Shown piece after piece: positions 33,947 through 43,086 of a DNA stretch of 64,000 nucleotides (positions are counted from its first letter, which is position 1; the number at the start of each line of letters is the position of its first letter). This stretch comes from Alphaproteobacteria bacterium (lineage in GTDB: Bacteria > Pseudomonadota > Alphaproteobacteria > UBA6615): assembly GCA_021774575.1 (NCBI GenBank), contig JAJFIX010000031.1, positions 154,264 through 218,263 on the forward strand. Reading direction: 5' to 3'. A program made the translations under genes and the position numbers. The notes under the pieces were generated by a model. That model did not search any database, had not been told where the DNA came from, and was given only the letters and a program-made list of their open reading frames with translations.

Positions 33947-35170
33947 TTAAGGCCCTTCACCGACCGCATAAACCGAACCGTTATGAGCGCCAAAATATAG
34001 CTTGCCGTCGACAAGAGCCGGGGAAGACCAAACATAGTTTCCAATTTCAAGCCGCCACAATATTTCCCCGTCTTCCCTGTCAACGGCATAGAAATAGCCG
34101 TCACTTGATCCAACATAAACCGTGCGCGCGCCAATCGCCGGCGAGCCAAAAATAGCGCCGCCCAAAGACGTTTTCCAAATTTCGGTCCCGTCACCTACTT
34201 CAAGTGCATACAAGTAGCCGCTGTGGGCACCAAAATAGACGCTATCGCCTGAGACGGAAGGTGATGAGAATACTTGCCGCCCAACTTCGTACCGCCAAAC
34301 AAGTTCGCCGGTTTTCCGATCAAGGGCAAACACTCGCCCGTCGTCCGACCCGAAAACAACAGCTTCTCCCGCCAGCGCCGGCGAGGAAAATACCGGCTGC
34401 CCAGTTTGAAATCGCCAAAGCATTCTGCCGGTTCCAACATCCAGGGCATATAAAGCGCCGTCGGAAGATCCGATAAAAACCTGACCGTCAATCACCAGGG
34501 GCGATGAAAGAATGCCGCGCCCTGTCGGGAAGCGCCAAATTTCGCTACCATCGGCAGTATCCAGCGCATAAATGTCGCCATCAAACCCACCGAAATAGAC
34601 AACTCCGCCGACCACAGACGGTGAAGATTGTTGGCCGCCAGGGCCCAGATCAAACGACCAAATTTGTTCGCCATCGGTCACGGATACAGCGTAAAACCGA
34701 TTATCATCGGCACCAAAATAGACGCGCCCTGCCACAACGGCGGGGGACCCACGCAACAACCCACCAACATTGAACGACCAACGCAATTCCCCGCTCGCAA
34801 CATCGATCGCGTAAAGATTCTTAGAAAAGCCACCGATAAAAAGGGTGTCGCCGACAAGTGCCGGTGAAGATTCAATCGTATTTCCGGTATCGAACTGCCA
34901 CAAAATTTTAGGAGAAGAGATGTCTCCGGCGGTTCCGATTCCACCGCTATGCACCGCATCAAAACGGAACATTGGCCACGCGACAGGCCCACTCCCTACC
35001 GGTACAATATCTGGTTGATCGGAAATATCCGCAACTGTATCCCCCATGCCGCTCGGTCCCATTGCCTCTGTTTCTTGGTCACAGCCGCCATTAAAAACTA
35101 ACAGCATAACACAAAGCGGCTTTATTGCCTGCCCAACTCTATTGCGAAAGACCGACCAAACGAAGGGCAA
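33947..35170 (-). CDS. Lipoprotein with eight-repeat PQQ-like beta-propeller
   Basis: About 400 residues. Near the N-terminus CVMLLVFNGGCDQE looks like a lipobox, with the lipid-attached Cys at about residue 30. The rest is eight repeats of about 40 residues, each with SSPALVGDxxYFGxxDGxxYALDxxTGxxxWxF (for example SSPSVVGGVVYFGGFDGDIY and SSPLVIDGQVFIGSSDGALY), which would close an eight-bladed propeller. No PQQ-dehydrogenase catalytic residues are seen; it is closer to BamB- or scaffold-type repeats. The first codon at 35170 is TTG with no clear Shine-Dalgarno, so the start is uncertain. It follows the peptidoglycan-binding protein by 35 bases on the same strand. Confidence 0.8.
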   Translation of the reverse strand: MPFVWSVFRNRVGQAIKPLCVMLLVFNGGCDQETEAMGPSGMGDTVADISDQPDIVPVGSGPVAWPMFRFDAVHSGGIGTAGDISSPKILWQFDTGNTIESSPALVGDTLFIGGFSKNLYAIDVASGELRWSFNVGGLLRGSPAVVAGRVYFGADDNRFYAVSVTDGEQIWSFDLGPGGQQSSPSVVGGVVYFGGFDGDIYALDTADGSEIWRFPTGRGILSSPLVIDGQVFIGSSDGALYALDVGTGRMLWRFQTGQPVFSSPALAGEAVVFGSDDGRVFALDRKTGELVWRYEVGRQVFSSPSVSGDSVYFGAHSGYLYALEVGDGTEIWKTSLGGAIFGSPAIGARTVYVGSSDGYFYAVDREDGEILWRLEIGNYVWSSPALVDGKLYFGAHNGSVYAVGEGP

Positions 35171-35205
35171 ATGTATGAAACCCAGTAGGGTTACCCGCCG
35201 GACTT

Positions 35206-37656
35206 CTATTGCAGAAACGGGTTCTTGGCAAACAGCCGATTTGCCGCAAGCGGTCCGTCAGATCTATTATTCGGTCCGACAATACTGACTTGCGCATATA
35301 ACTCAGCTGTTGGCACGGCTTGCGAGCAGGAAAGGAATAGGCTGAACGGAACAGGCCCTGCAACTAGATCAAGGCTGGTATCGTCGCGTACCGCGCCGAT
35401 CTGGTCGGCGCTAAATTGTATCACCGCGCCACCATTAATAAGTAATTCGACATCGCATTGGATTTGCCTGGTCAAAATTCCTTCCAGCGCAATCCGGTGA
35501 TTTCCCGTTTGCTCAATATTCAAAGCGCCGCTCCATAATAACCCAATGCGGCCCTCTTCTCGATATGGTGCCAACCCGGCATCGAAAAGAAACGCGTCAT
35601 AACCGAACGGAACCGGAGATGTGTCAAATATTTTGCCGAGGAATTCTCGTTCCCCATTTTCCAAAAACTTGAATGCCTCAAGCACCAACCCAGAGGTATA
35701 TCCGGCGACTTCAACCGGCGAAGTCGAGGCAACCGCAGCGTCTTGGCTGCTCGTCAGTGGGGAACCAATACCGCCAGCGCTGATTGGATTGCCGTTGGCA
35801 TCCAAAGTCACTCGTCCGGAGACGAGATCTTCCAGGCTCACAACATTCTGGCCATTCGAAGAAAGCCGACCATTTGCTTGCGGCATTGGGGCCACAACCA
35901 CCGGTGCGACAGGTGCTGCGAGAGGAGCGAGTGCACCATCGGGCACCCGGTTCAACCGCACCGCCGGACCTGCCGCGCCAATTCCCCCGGAAATAGCTGG
36001 TCCGCCGGAAATAGCCGGTCCGGAATTGCCAAAGTTTACAGCAGGACCTGTTCCAGGAACGCCCACTAAACCAGGTATGGTTCCGGAAAACTGCCCTTGG
36101 CCGTTGGGCAACCGGCCAGCCTGAAAAGGGGCTCTCCGCGGATCACCAGCACTCGCCAGCGGGACCATATTGGGGTCGTCAATGTGGCGATCGTGATGCA
36201 TTGGAGCTTGCAAGATAGGCGGTGATTGCAGGATCGGTCCATTCGGCAAACCGGGAACGATCGGGACAAGCGCGTACCCCGTTTGCGCGAGTGCGTTTCC
36301 GGAACGAGGCGCGCCCTGAACAATCACTTCGCTATGGGTTGTCGTGCGATGACGATTACGGTTGCTGTTGGCGTTGCGATTATCGGTACGAAGATTGCGG
36401 CTGTCGCTTGCCCCCTCGCCTCTAATCGATTGTACTCTCTCATACAAATTATTAACAAAATTCGGGGTGATTTGCCCATCCGCGCGCAAGCCGGAATTCT
36501 CTTGAAATTCCAAAACCGAGCGCGCGGTCCGTGGTCCGTAAACGCCGTCAATTCCGCCGACATCGTAGCCCAAAAAAGCCAACATCTGCTGCGCCTGGTG
36601 AATATCACGGGGCCGCATTTGGCCGATTTCTTGGTCCGATTGCCGATGCTGATCGTTTGGATGTCGATCGCTTAATTGTGCCCTGTTCTCGACATGACTA
36701 TCTTCCATTTCATTATCACTATAGCCCTCATGCCGGGTCGTCGTGCGATATATGCGTGTCTCACCGCCACCATTGTTTGTTGTCACTATTGAGGTGCCAC
36801 CCGCCGGGCCACCGCGAATTTGGCGCAATGTGTTGAGCAGTCGGGGCGTTAACTGTCCGTCCTGAGACCATCCGATACTGGCTTGAAACAGCGCAATTGC
36901 CTGGGCCGTTCGTTGTCCGATCGAACCATCGGAGACAATGGGTCCAAAGCCCAATTCATTGAGATGAATCTGCGCCTCTCGGACAATTGCTGGAGATATA
37001 TTTGCGTGTTGGCCATGTGCCGCAGGATGTGATGCGGCGGGATGGGTGTTGACCGGATGGTTATTCATTTGATGCGTATTGTTCGGCACCATATTACCCT
37101 GATGCCCGTTCATTGGGTGCCCCCCGTTCGGCAAAACGCCAACTGCGCCGAGGAAACTTGTTTGCCCCAACCCACCAACATCGAGTTCTACTGGGGCGCT
37201 GCCAACGCCATCGGAAAAACCACCGATAACCGGCGCCTGGCCAAACCCGGCAGTCGGCAAGCGACTACTTGCGCCCCCTTGAGACGGCCCAATATTTGCC
37301 ACAACAGTTTGCATCTGATTGACCAGCGCTTGGTCAACGATGCCGGTCACAGGCACATTGACCCGGGTTTGAAAGTCACGCACCGAATTAAATGTCTGAA
37401 TATCGATGACGCCTTCAGATTGGCCAGGATTTAAGCCAAGTCGAAGCAGCAAGCGTTGCGCCTCGGCGATCCGCACAGGATCGGTAAACCCGATACCGAA
37501 TTCGCTCTGATTGAAAGGCAGTGAATTTGCCTGGCCCGAAGGCAGCTGTCCAATTTGCGCGGCTCCGGAGCCCGCAAACACCACACACCCCAAGGCGAAA
37601 CTTGAGGTTGTCAGACAAAAAGAAAACAATTTTCCCGCAGAAATTTGCGCCCGCAT
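35206..37656 (-). CDS. Secreted protein with three peptidoglycan-binding domains and a PA14-like C-terminus
   Basis: 816 residues from ATG 37656, supported by a G-run Shine-Dalgarno (plus-strand CCCCCCC at 37664) and a signal peptide ending SGAAQ. Three PG_binding_1 repeats: IAEAQRLLLRLGLNPG..., VREAQIHLNELGFGPI... and IHQAQQMLAFLGYDVG..., each with G-x-x-T/F-x-x-x-V/I-x-x-F-Q. They are joined by a His/Asn-rich and a basic disordered linker, then a Pro/Gly-rich stretch, then a C-terminal beta domain (LLWSGALNIEQTGNHRIALE) resembling PA14/GLEYA folds. It probably bridges the cell wall and a surface ligand. No hydrolase or transpeptidase residues were seen. Upstream of and probably co-transcribed with the propeller lipoprotein. 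Confidence 0.78.
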   Translation of the reverse strand: MRAQISAGKLFSFCLTTSSFALGCVVFAGSGAAQIGQLPSGQANSLPFNQSEFGIGFTDPVRIAEAQRLLLRLGLNPGQSEGVIDIQTFNSVRDFQTRVNVPVTGIVDQALVNQMQTVVANIGPSQGGASSRLPTAGFGQAPVIGGFSDGVGSAPVELDVGGLGQTSFLGAVGVLPNGGHPMNGHQGNMVPNNTHQMNNHPVNTHPAASHPAAHGQHANISPAIVREAQIHLNELGFGPIVSDGSIGQRTAQAIALFQASIGWSQDGQLTPRLLNTLRQIRGGPAGGTSIVTTNNGGGETRIYRTTTRHEGYSDNEMEDSHVENRAQLSDRHPNDQHRQSDQEIGQMRPRDIHQAQQMLAFLGYDVGGIDGVYGPRTARSVLEFQENSGLRADGQITPNFVNNLYERVQSIRGEGASDSRNLRTDNRNANSNRNRHRTTTHSEVIVQGAPRSGNALAQTGYALVPIVPGLPNGPILQSPPILQAPMHHDRHIDDPNMVPLASAGDPRRAPFQAGRLPNGQGQFSGTIPGLVGVPGTGPAVNFGNSGPAISGGPAISGGIGAAGPAVRLNRVPDGALAPLAAPVAPVVVAPMPQANGRLSSNGQNVVSLEDLVSGRVTLDANGNPISAGGIGSPLTSSQDAAVASTSPVEVAGYTSGLVLEAFKFLENGEREFLGKIFDTSPVPFGYDAFLFDAGLAPYREEGRIGLLWSGALNIEQTGNHRIALEGILTRQIQCDVELLINGGAVIQFSADQIGAVRDDTSLDLVAGPVPFSLFLSCSQAVPTAELYAQVSIVGPNNRSDGPLAANRLFAKNPFLQ

Positions 37657-38291
37657 AACATTACCCCCCCGATGGGCCGCCGCACTCAACTTAATCGACA
37701 AGAAATCAACTAAATCGTAAGCCCCGACATCATGTCCGGGATCAGGCAGACCAGCACTAAATAGCGAACACCCGGTATTTTAGGCTCCGATTTATGTGTA
37801 TCGAATGGCTAAAAAATTGGGTTATCCACCGCTATGCCCACCGTTATAGCCTAATTCAATCAACTAATAAATTGTTTTTAAAGAAAATATTTTTTATCCC
37901 GGTTGCTACTCACAGCAGGTGATTCAATCCACAGAATTTGCCATTGTCAGTTTCTTAGGACGGACCCTTGCCCGCTTCAGATATTTCGTAGTGATGCAGA
38001 ACCGAGAGACAGTCTATATGTTCACGGATGGTACTTTTGTCACTTGGCAGCAGGAGTGTTACCTCCGTTTAGATTTGATGGTTAACGTTGCACCGCATAC
38101 AAAACCGCGACCCTGGTCTTGTCCAAGTGCGCTGCCTCAGATCAGGACGGAGTACCGCAGCCAAAATGTAACGAGAATCCCCAAATCGAAAAGCTCAATT
38201 TATTTGTTTGTCCGAGCGCGACTATCAACACAACTTAGTCGGCAGCTATTTCGGAAATGGATGCATTCCGTTTCCATTCCCCACGCACACT
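37657..38291. other. Gene-free spacer of about 630 bases
   Basis: Upstream of the peptidoglycan-binding protein and downstream of the membrane protein at 38292. Contains DnaA-box-like TTATCCACC (37822-37830) and an A/T-rich patch near 37860-37900. An open frame at 37919-38308 has an unconvincing composition and no Shine-Dalgarno. Nothing else is recognised. Confidence 0.6.
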
Positions 38292-39122
38292 TTATGTGGG
38301 GCGTTTAGTATTACAAGTTATGGGAGCAGTACCGGTAGGGTCATCCATTTTGATAGGGTCCTTCCACTCAGTCCAGCAAGCAAACGTTGCCGTCTCTGAC
38401 CACCGTTGGTATTTGGCGTCCACTCTCAATATTTCAGCGGTCTCTGTCACACGCTGGCCGTAGGCCGTATAGTCGAAAGTACACGCGCTTTCCCAACCCA
38501 ATCCGAGGAACCGCTCCAAATAGCGGCTGATGCGGCAGTCAGTGCTACCGTCATGGCGGGAGGCAACCCGCACGAAGAGTTTATCGGAACAAAATTCTAC
38601 GAACTCCGGCATGCCGCGATAAAGCGATACGGCGTCTTCCCGTCTCAAAACAGTGGCCTCCGTAAAATAACCCTCATTAATTTCGAGATAATCTTGAATC
38701 TCACCCCGCAGGGAAGCGCACATCGTTGGTACATCGCACTGGCCGTCCAGAACGCATGCGACCGCATTGGAGTAATAGGTGGAGATGTCGAATAGTGCAG
38801 ACCGATAATCGGCATCGTCAAATATGGCTTCTGTTGTCTTTTCAATAAGCTCCGATGTATAGGTGCCGGTCGCAGAAAACGCTGCGTTGAGCCCCGGTTC
38901 TTCCAGCCATTTTCTGACGAGTATTGAACGCGCTTTAACGAACGTGTCCGCTTCGCGTCTTTCGAGTATTTCCAATGCATTCCTGGTTCTTGCGTCGAGC
39001 CGGGAATCAAAATAGGAGAATCCGCCGACCAAGAGAACGACTATCGCGATAAATGTGAGAACACCGTCCTTGCGATTTCCCAGTGCAGAAAAGCACTGAT
39101 CCAATCGATAAAGGAAAGACAT
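38292..39122 (-). CDS. Single-pass membrane protein with cysteine-rich exported domain, unknown
   Basis: 276 residues. A short cytoplasmic start (MSFLYRLDQCFSALGNRKDG), one membrane helix (VLTFIAIVVLLVGGFSYFD, about residues 21-39), then an outside domain with a helical start (ARTRNALEILERREADTFVK) and about eight cysteines (ACVLDGQCDVPTMC, FCSD, DCRIS, ACTFDY, FACWTEW, TCNTK). The helical part weakly recalls DUF4760-type sensors; that is only a guess. It lies 11 bases behind the TAXI-type binding protein, so the two are surely one operon. Confidence 0.65.
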   Translation of the reverse strand: MSFLYRLDQCFSALGNRKDGVLTFIAIVVLLVGGFSYFDSRLDARTRNALEILERREADTFVKARSILVRKWLEEPGLNAAFSATGTYTSELIEKTTEAIFDDADYRSALFDISTYYSNAVACVLDGQCDVPTMCASLRGEIQDYLEINEGYFTEATVLRREDAVSLYRGMPEFVEFCSDKLFVRVASRHDGSTDCRISRYLERFLGLGWESACTFDYTAYGQRVTETAEILRVDAKYQRWSETATFACWTEWKDPIKMDDPTGTAPITCNTKRPT

Positions 39123-39133
39123 TACACCTGCTC

Positions 39134-40204
39134 CTATTTGAATAATATGGAAGCACTCTCACAGCATTTAGAATCACAATCATTAGTTCCTCTACACGCA
39201 CAATCTCCATCGGCGCATTGGAACGGACTTTGAAGAAGAAAGTTCAATGCCGCGTCGTGGTAGTCTATTCCCAACTGCCCATATGAATTGAACATCGAGC
39301 GTACGGTGAAATCCGCAAAGTCCGGAATGCCGGAAGCCAACGCACCATCCGACTCGGCCTCAGCCAGTGCATTAAGAATTGCACCAACAGAATCTTGCGG
39401 CGTTTCAGCATTCGCCGTCAACACATAGTCAACACCGATTACACGGAAGGGATTATCGTCGCTATCGAATGCCGGCGCGTTCTCCAGCTCTCCGAAAATG
39501 GCACCTGGGAAGAATTCATTTAATGCTTTGGTCATTTCCGGTGTGTCTGGCAGAGAAAATAATTCTATCGCCCCCCCTGCTGCCTGAATTCGGCCCAATG
39601 TGTTCGATGTCATAGGAACAAACAATAAGTCGATTTTATCTTCAAGCAATGCGCTCAACCGTTCGTCAACATTCCTAGAAATTGGCACAAGGGTAATGCC
39701 GCCTTGATCAAATCCTCCTGCCGATAACAGTACGTCCATGGCAATTTGGGTCGGGCTCGGACCGCTGGAAGTATCCCCACTCAAAGGTGCCGGAAATCGC
39801 TTATCGGAAAGATCGAAGATCTCCGTAATCTGTTTGTCTGTCCTGACAAACAAGCCATACCCAACGGTCGTCAGTCGGCCAACAATTCGAAGATCAGTCG
39901 CGCTGTTGCCTACGCTTTCAGCTGCCAATCTTGAGGCGGGGCTCAACTCATGCAATCCAATAATATTTAAGTCGAAATCGTTAAACTGACCGCTGCTTTT
40001 TGATTGAGCGGCAAAGCTAGTCTCGCCGGGGGATGTCCGGCGCACAATTTCTGCAAGCCCCAGTCCCAATCGGTGAGATATATCGCCCTGAAACCCAGTG
40101 CCTAAAGACAGTGTCGGGACAGATTGGGAGAATGAAGGCACAGCACAAATTAGGGAGGCAGCTATTAAAAAAATTACCCGTCCGATTGTTTTGAATGCGA
40201 TCAT
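39134..40204 (-). CDS. TAXI-family TRAP-type solute-binding protein with cysteine-rich tail
   Basis: 356 residues with a signal peptide (IFLIAASLICAVPSFSQS). TAXI signatures: LSLGTGFQGDISHRLGLGLA (family G-T-G-x-x-G), FDLNIIGLHELSPA, LRIVGRLTTVGYGLFVRTDK, LSAGGFDQGGITLVPISRNV, VIGVDYVLTANAETP. TAXI proteins bind carboxylic or amino-acid-like solutes in the periplasm for TRAP permeases. Here no 4TM/12TM permease is nearby. The last 40 residues are unusual: CADGDCACRGTNDCDSKCC gives six or seven cysteines in 20 residues, perhaps a metal or disulfide module. Co-transcribed with a single-pass membrane protein. Confidence 0.78.
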   Translation of the reverse strand: MIAFKTIGRVIFLIAASLICAVPSFSQSVPTLSLGTGFQGDISHRLGLGLAEIVRRTSPGETSFAAQSKSSGQFNDFDLNIIGLHELSPASRLAAESVGNSATDLRIVGRLTTVGYGLFVRTDKQITEIFDLSDKRFPAPLSGDTSSGPSPTQIAMDVLLSAGGFDQGGITLVPISRNVDERLSALLEDKIDLLFVPMTSNTLGRIQAAGGAIELFSLPDTPEMTKALNEFFPGAIFGELENAPAFDSDDNPFRVIGVDYVLTANAETPQDSVGAILNALAEAESDGALASGIPDFADFTVRSMFNSYGQLGIDYHDAALNFLLQSPFQCADGDCACRGTNDCDSKCCESASILFK

Positions 40205-40324
40205 CTAACTGGACTTTCCTCTGATGTGAAAATCAAACCGGACCGACTGCATTTAATTGGGTAAATCCTTTGATCGCCCATTTCGACCAGATCGTCTACA
40301 TCTTCGTTCCGCCGATCACCAACG

Positions 40325-41155
40325 CTACAATCCGTAAATTTCGTGTATTCCGTCGATATCCATTTGGCTCAACCGGTCCCGTTGGCCAATCGGCTGTCCG
40401 GCGGGCTTGGTGGTGATTGTCGGCTTCCCGTTTTTCGAGAACGCATATTTTCCATAGTGCATGATTGAGCCAAAATCATGCATGCCGATATCATCGCCGT
40501 CCCCGATATGCTGCCGGAAATTATGTTCCTTGCCGGACCGTACATTTTTCATATGAATAGTGAGGTGCTGATCTCGATCCTCTCGGCTTTGCTCGTGCCA
40601 TAGGCCCAAGGCATGACCAATTTCGTGGATAGTGTTGCCCGCAGTACACCCATTGCCCAGGCCAATTTCCTGCCTGCCGCCAGCCATTCCAACCCTGGAC
40701 CAACACCCGGTCGCCGGACGAAACACGACGAAATCGGGAAATTTATCGGCATTCTTTGTCGTCCGTTCGACAAATTGGATTTTTGTATTATCCTTCCAAT
40801 GCTTAATCGCCTGGGTCACGCGGCTCGGATTTGGCAAAGCGGGATGTATCGTGTAAGGCATCATAGCCTCGCGCCACCTATATCTTGCACCGGTAATGGC
40901 AACAGATTCTGAGACCGGTCCATCAACGTCGGCTCCAGAAATAGGAACATTTTCGGCCATTTCGGCCGCCGTACCCAGAACGATGCAACCCTCGAATATG
41001 GCGAGGCCATCGACAACCGCGTAGTCGACCGCATATGGCTGGAAATCGAACCCCAAGACAACGCCGCGCCGCACATCATCGCTGGACAATAGCCCACAAT
41101 TATCTTGCGCTACCGCCTCATCGTCACCGGTTTCATTTTCGACTTCATCAACCAT
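40325..41155 (-). CDS. Astacin-like (M12A) zinc metalloprotease
   Basis: 276 residues. Zinc site HEIGHALGLWHEQSREDRD is the full astacin signature HExxHxxGxxHE, with the Met-turn in SIMHYGKYAFSKNG and its conserved Tyr. Preceded by YRWREAMMPYTIHPALPNPS, the usual mature start, after a ~90-residue prodomain-like part. WSRVGMAGGRQEIGLGNGC carries one half of the disulfide pattern. No signal peptide is visible at MVDEVENETGDDEAV, so it may be exported by another route or act inside. It is preceded by a possible small secreted Cys protein on the same strand. Confidence 0.88.
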   Translation of the reverse strand: MVDEVENETGDDEAVAQDNCGLLSSDDVRRGVVLGFDFQPYAVDYAVVDGLAIFEGCIVLGTAAEMAENVPISGADVDGPVSESVAITGARYRWREAMMPYTIHPALPNPSRVTQAIKHWKDNTKIQFVERTTKNADKFPDFVVFRPATGCWSRVGMAGGRQEIGLGNGCTAGNTIHEIGHALGLWHEQSREDRDQHLTIHMKNVRSGKEHNFRQHIGDGDDIGMHDFGSIMHYGKYAFSKNGKPTITTKPAGQPIGQRDRLSQMDIDGIHEIYGL

Positions 41156-41208
41156 AACGCTCCCCCCTTTTCAGTCCAAATTGGTTGGGTGTATTTGAAA
41201 TATTCGAT

Positions 41209-41508
41209 CTAACTATCGCGAAATACTGAAACTAGACCTGCTAAGCACCGCTCCAAGCCCGCATCGAAAATTCCATGACATTCCTTCGCCGCTCGATGCG
41301 GAATACGCAACGTCAGCACAACTGGCATCGCGGGCATGCCGCACCGAAGCGTGCAGTCAAATGTTACCTCCTGCCGAATAATGTTGCTCAACGAGACTAT
41401 CCGGCTCGGTAACGGGCATGTTTTTCGACTCAAACCCGGCGCGCGCACCGTCACGTCCCAAAGTGGTATCAAAAACGAGAGCAATAGACCGCCACCACCC
41501 CAACGCAT
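41209..41508 (-). CDS. Possible small secreted protein upstream of the astacin gene
   Basis: 99 residues. The N-terminal hydrophobic stretch (GGGGLLLSFLIPLWDVTV) could be a signal peptide; five cysteines follow (KTCPLPS, FDCTLRCGMP, KECHG, ERCLAG), with VTFDCTLRCGMPAMPVVLTL looking like beta strands. It ends 53 bases before the astacin gene on the same strand, consistent with co-transcription. No Shine-Dalgarno or family is recognised, so this may be chance. Confidence 0.4.
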   Translation of the reverse strand: MRWGGGGLLLSFLIPLWDVTVRAPGLSRKTCPLPSRIVSLSNIIRQEVTFDCTLRCGMPAMPVVLTLRIPHRAAKECHGIFDAGLERCLAGLVSVFRDS

Positions 41509-42122
41509 ATTAATTAACCTCTACCCGGCAGTGCGACCAAACAACTGGAGATCGTGAAAATAGTTGGGGCTACCGGCCACATTTATCCAATCAATCGCAA
41601 AAATAGAAATCTGCAAAACAAAAATAACGCGACACTCTCACGCCCAAAAGTATAATACGCTTTATGGTAGTGTATTTTTTTTGATGCCGTCCATAAAAAT
41701 CAATCCACAGGTGCTTCTGCTTGAGCATACACAATCAAAAAACCTGATTTTCGCTAGGTTACCCGACCTTAATAATGAGATTTTGATATGCAGGGCAACC
41801 GTACGAAAATTGCGGCCCTGTTGATCGTTTCGGATATGGCAATTTAACAATCGGCCTGGAAGTACCAACAAAGGGACCGCCGGTCGATCCCCATGGGCGA
41901 CCAATTTCAAGTTACCCAAGTGCATGATATTGCCTAATTTGAGCGCGCATTAGATCCGTGAACGGATAATTACCGTCAGGAAATGAAATAATGGAGGTAA
42001 TATTGGCTCGGCGGCATGTCGTGTTGCGGCGGCGCATTCAACGAGAATATTTGCATCCGAGCGGCAACCGATGCCTTAAATAGTTTCAGCCGTCCTTTTC
42101 TCCGGGTCGGACAACAGAATAA
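41509..42122. other. Gene-poor spacer of about 610 bases before tRNA-Pro
   Basis: No convincing gene. It contains a plus-strand terminator-like hairpin (41654-41682) with no gene before it, and otherwise mixed sequence. Short open frames here lack Shine-Dalgarno sites and protein-like composition. No integrase or direct repeat of the tRNA-Pro end was found. Confidence 0.6.
41654..41682 (+). terminator. Orphan terminator-like hairpin
   Basis: Arms AATACGCT (41654-41661) and AGTGTATT (41669-41676) form eight pairs with one G-U, followed by TTTTTT. It would end a plus-strand transcript, but no plus-strand gene lies upstream; a small RNA is possible. Confidence 0.4.
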
Positions 42123-42199
42123 TGGTCGGGAAGAGAGGATTTGAACCTCCGGCCCCTACGTCCCGAACGTAGTGCTCTACCAGGCTGAGCTACTTCCCG
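42123..42199 (-). tRNA. tRNA-Pro (CGG)
   Basis: Minus strand: acceptor CGGGAAG pairs with CTTCCCG, D-arm GCTCAGCCTGGTAGAGC, anticodon arm CTACG-TTCGGGA-CGTAG with anticodon CGG (42163-42165), T-arm around GGTTCAAATCC, discriminator A and encoded CCA. Confidence 0.97.
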
Positions 42200-42304
42200 A
42201 CACAAGGGACCGTATACAGTCGCTGGTGCGCCAATGCAAGGCACCCGGGAAAGATACTAGTGTAAATGAATTGGCCGTCGGAGGGACGCCACATCCCCCG
42301 CCAT

Positions 42305-43081
42305 CTATGACAATATTTGACTAAGGAACAGGGCGGTGCGATCCGATTTTGGATTATTGAAAAATTCATCGGGGGTGTTTTGTTCGACGATTTGCCCCTC
42401 ATCCATGAAAATAATCTGATCGGCAACCTGGGCAGCAAATCCCATTTCATGGGTGACAACCAGCATCGTCATGCCGGATTCTGCCAAATCCACCATGACG
42501 TCGAGCACTTCCTTAATCATCTCTGGATCGAGAGCAGATGTCGGCTCGTCAAACAGCATAATGTTGGGCTCCATGCAGAGCGACCGGGCGATAGCCACCC
42601 TCTGCTGCTGCCCGCCGGAAAGCTGACCGGGGTATTTATCGGCCTGCTCGGGAATTTTCACCCGTTCTAAATATTCTCTGCCGAGCTCTTCGGCTCTTTT
42701 TTTCGGCACTTTGCGAACCCAAATCGGCGCCAAAGTGCAGTTTTCCAGAACTGTTAGGTGAGGAAATAAATTGAACTGCTGAAAGACCATGCCAACCTCA
42801 CTTCGGATGAGGTCAATTTTTTTCAGATCATGGGTGAGTTCGGTACCGTCGACAACAATGTGGCCCTCTTGATGGTTCTCAAGCCGGTTTATGCAGCGAA
42901 TGAGCGTCGACTTACCCGACCCCGACGGCCCGCAGATGACGATCTTTTCCTGGCGCCCTACCTTTAAATTTATATCGCGCAGGACATGAAACGAGCCGAA
43001 CCATTTATTGAGACCGGTTATCTCGATGATCGGGTCGGAAGTCGCGCCATTCTGCGGCGTAGTCGTGGCTTGATCGGACAT
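42305..43081 (-). CDS. aapP: General L-amino-acid ABC transporter, ATP-binding protein
   Basis: 258 residues. Polar amino-acid uptake ATPase: Walker [11 protein letters not shown]-loop [14 protein letters not shown], signature [15 protein letters not shown], Walker [16 protein letters not shown], switch VVTHEMGFA. The N-terminal tail of ~18 residues is typical of AapP/BztD. Powers AapQ/AapM with binding protein AapJ for glutamate, aspartate and many other L-amino acids. Last gene of aapJQMP; five bases after aapM. Confidence 0.95.
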   Translation of the reverse strand: MSDQATTTPQNGATSDPIIEITGLNKWFGSFHVLRDINLKVGRQEKIVICGPSGSGKSTLIRCINRLENHQEGHIVVDGTELTHDLKKIDLIRSEVGMVFQQFNLFPHLTVLENCTLAPIWVRKVPKKRAEELGREYLERVKIPEQADKYPGQLSGGQQQRVAIARSLCMEPNIMLFDEPTSALDPEMIKEVLDVMVDLAESGMTMLVVTHEMGFAAQVADQIIFMDEGQIVEQNTPDEFFNNPKSDRTALFLSQILS

Positions 43082-43086
43082 GAAGG

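Noticed and set aside
37919-38308. 129-residue plus-strand frame in the spacer after 37.7 kb
   Set aside because: No Shine-Dalgarno, no recognisable motif, an odd composition, and it overlaps the end of the membrane protein gene on the other strand.
41564-41824. 86-residue plus-strand frame over the orphan hairpin
   Set aside because: No Shine-Dalgarno; the frame crosses a terminator-like hairpin and reads as random sequence.
37700-42199. Genomic island ended by tRNA-Pro
   Set aside because: The stretch is accessory-looking and next to a tRNA 3' end, but I found no copy of that end on the left side and no integrase.
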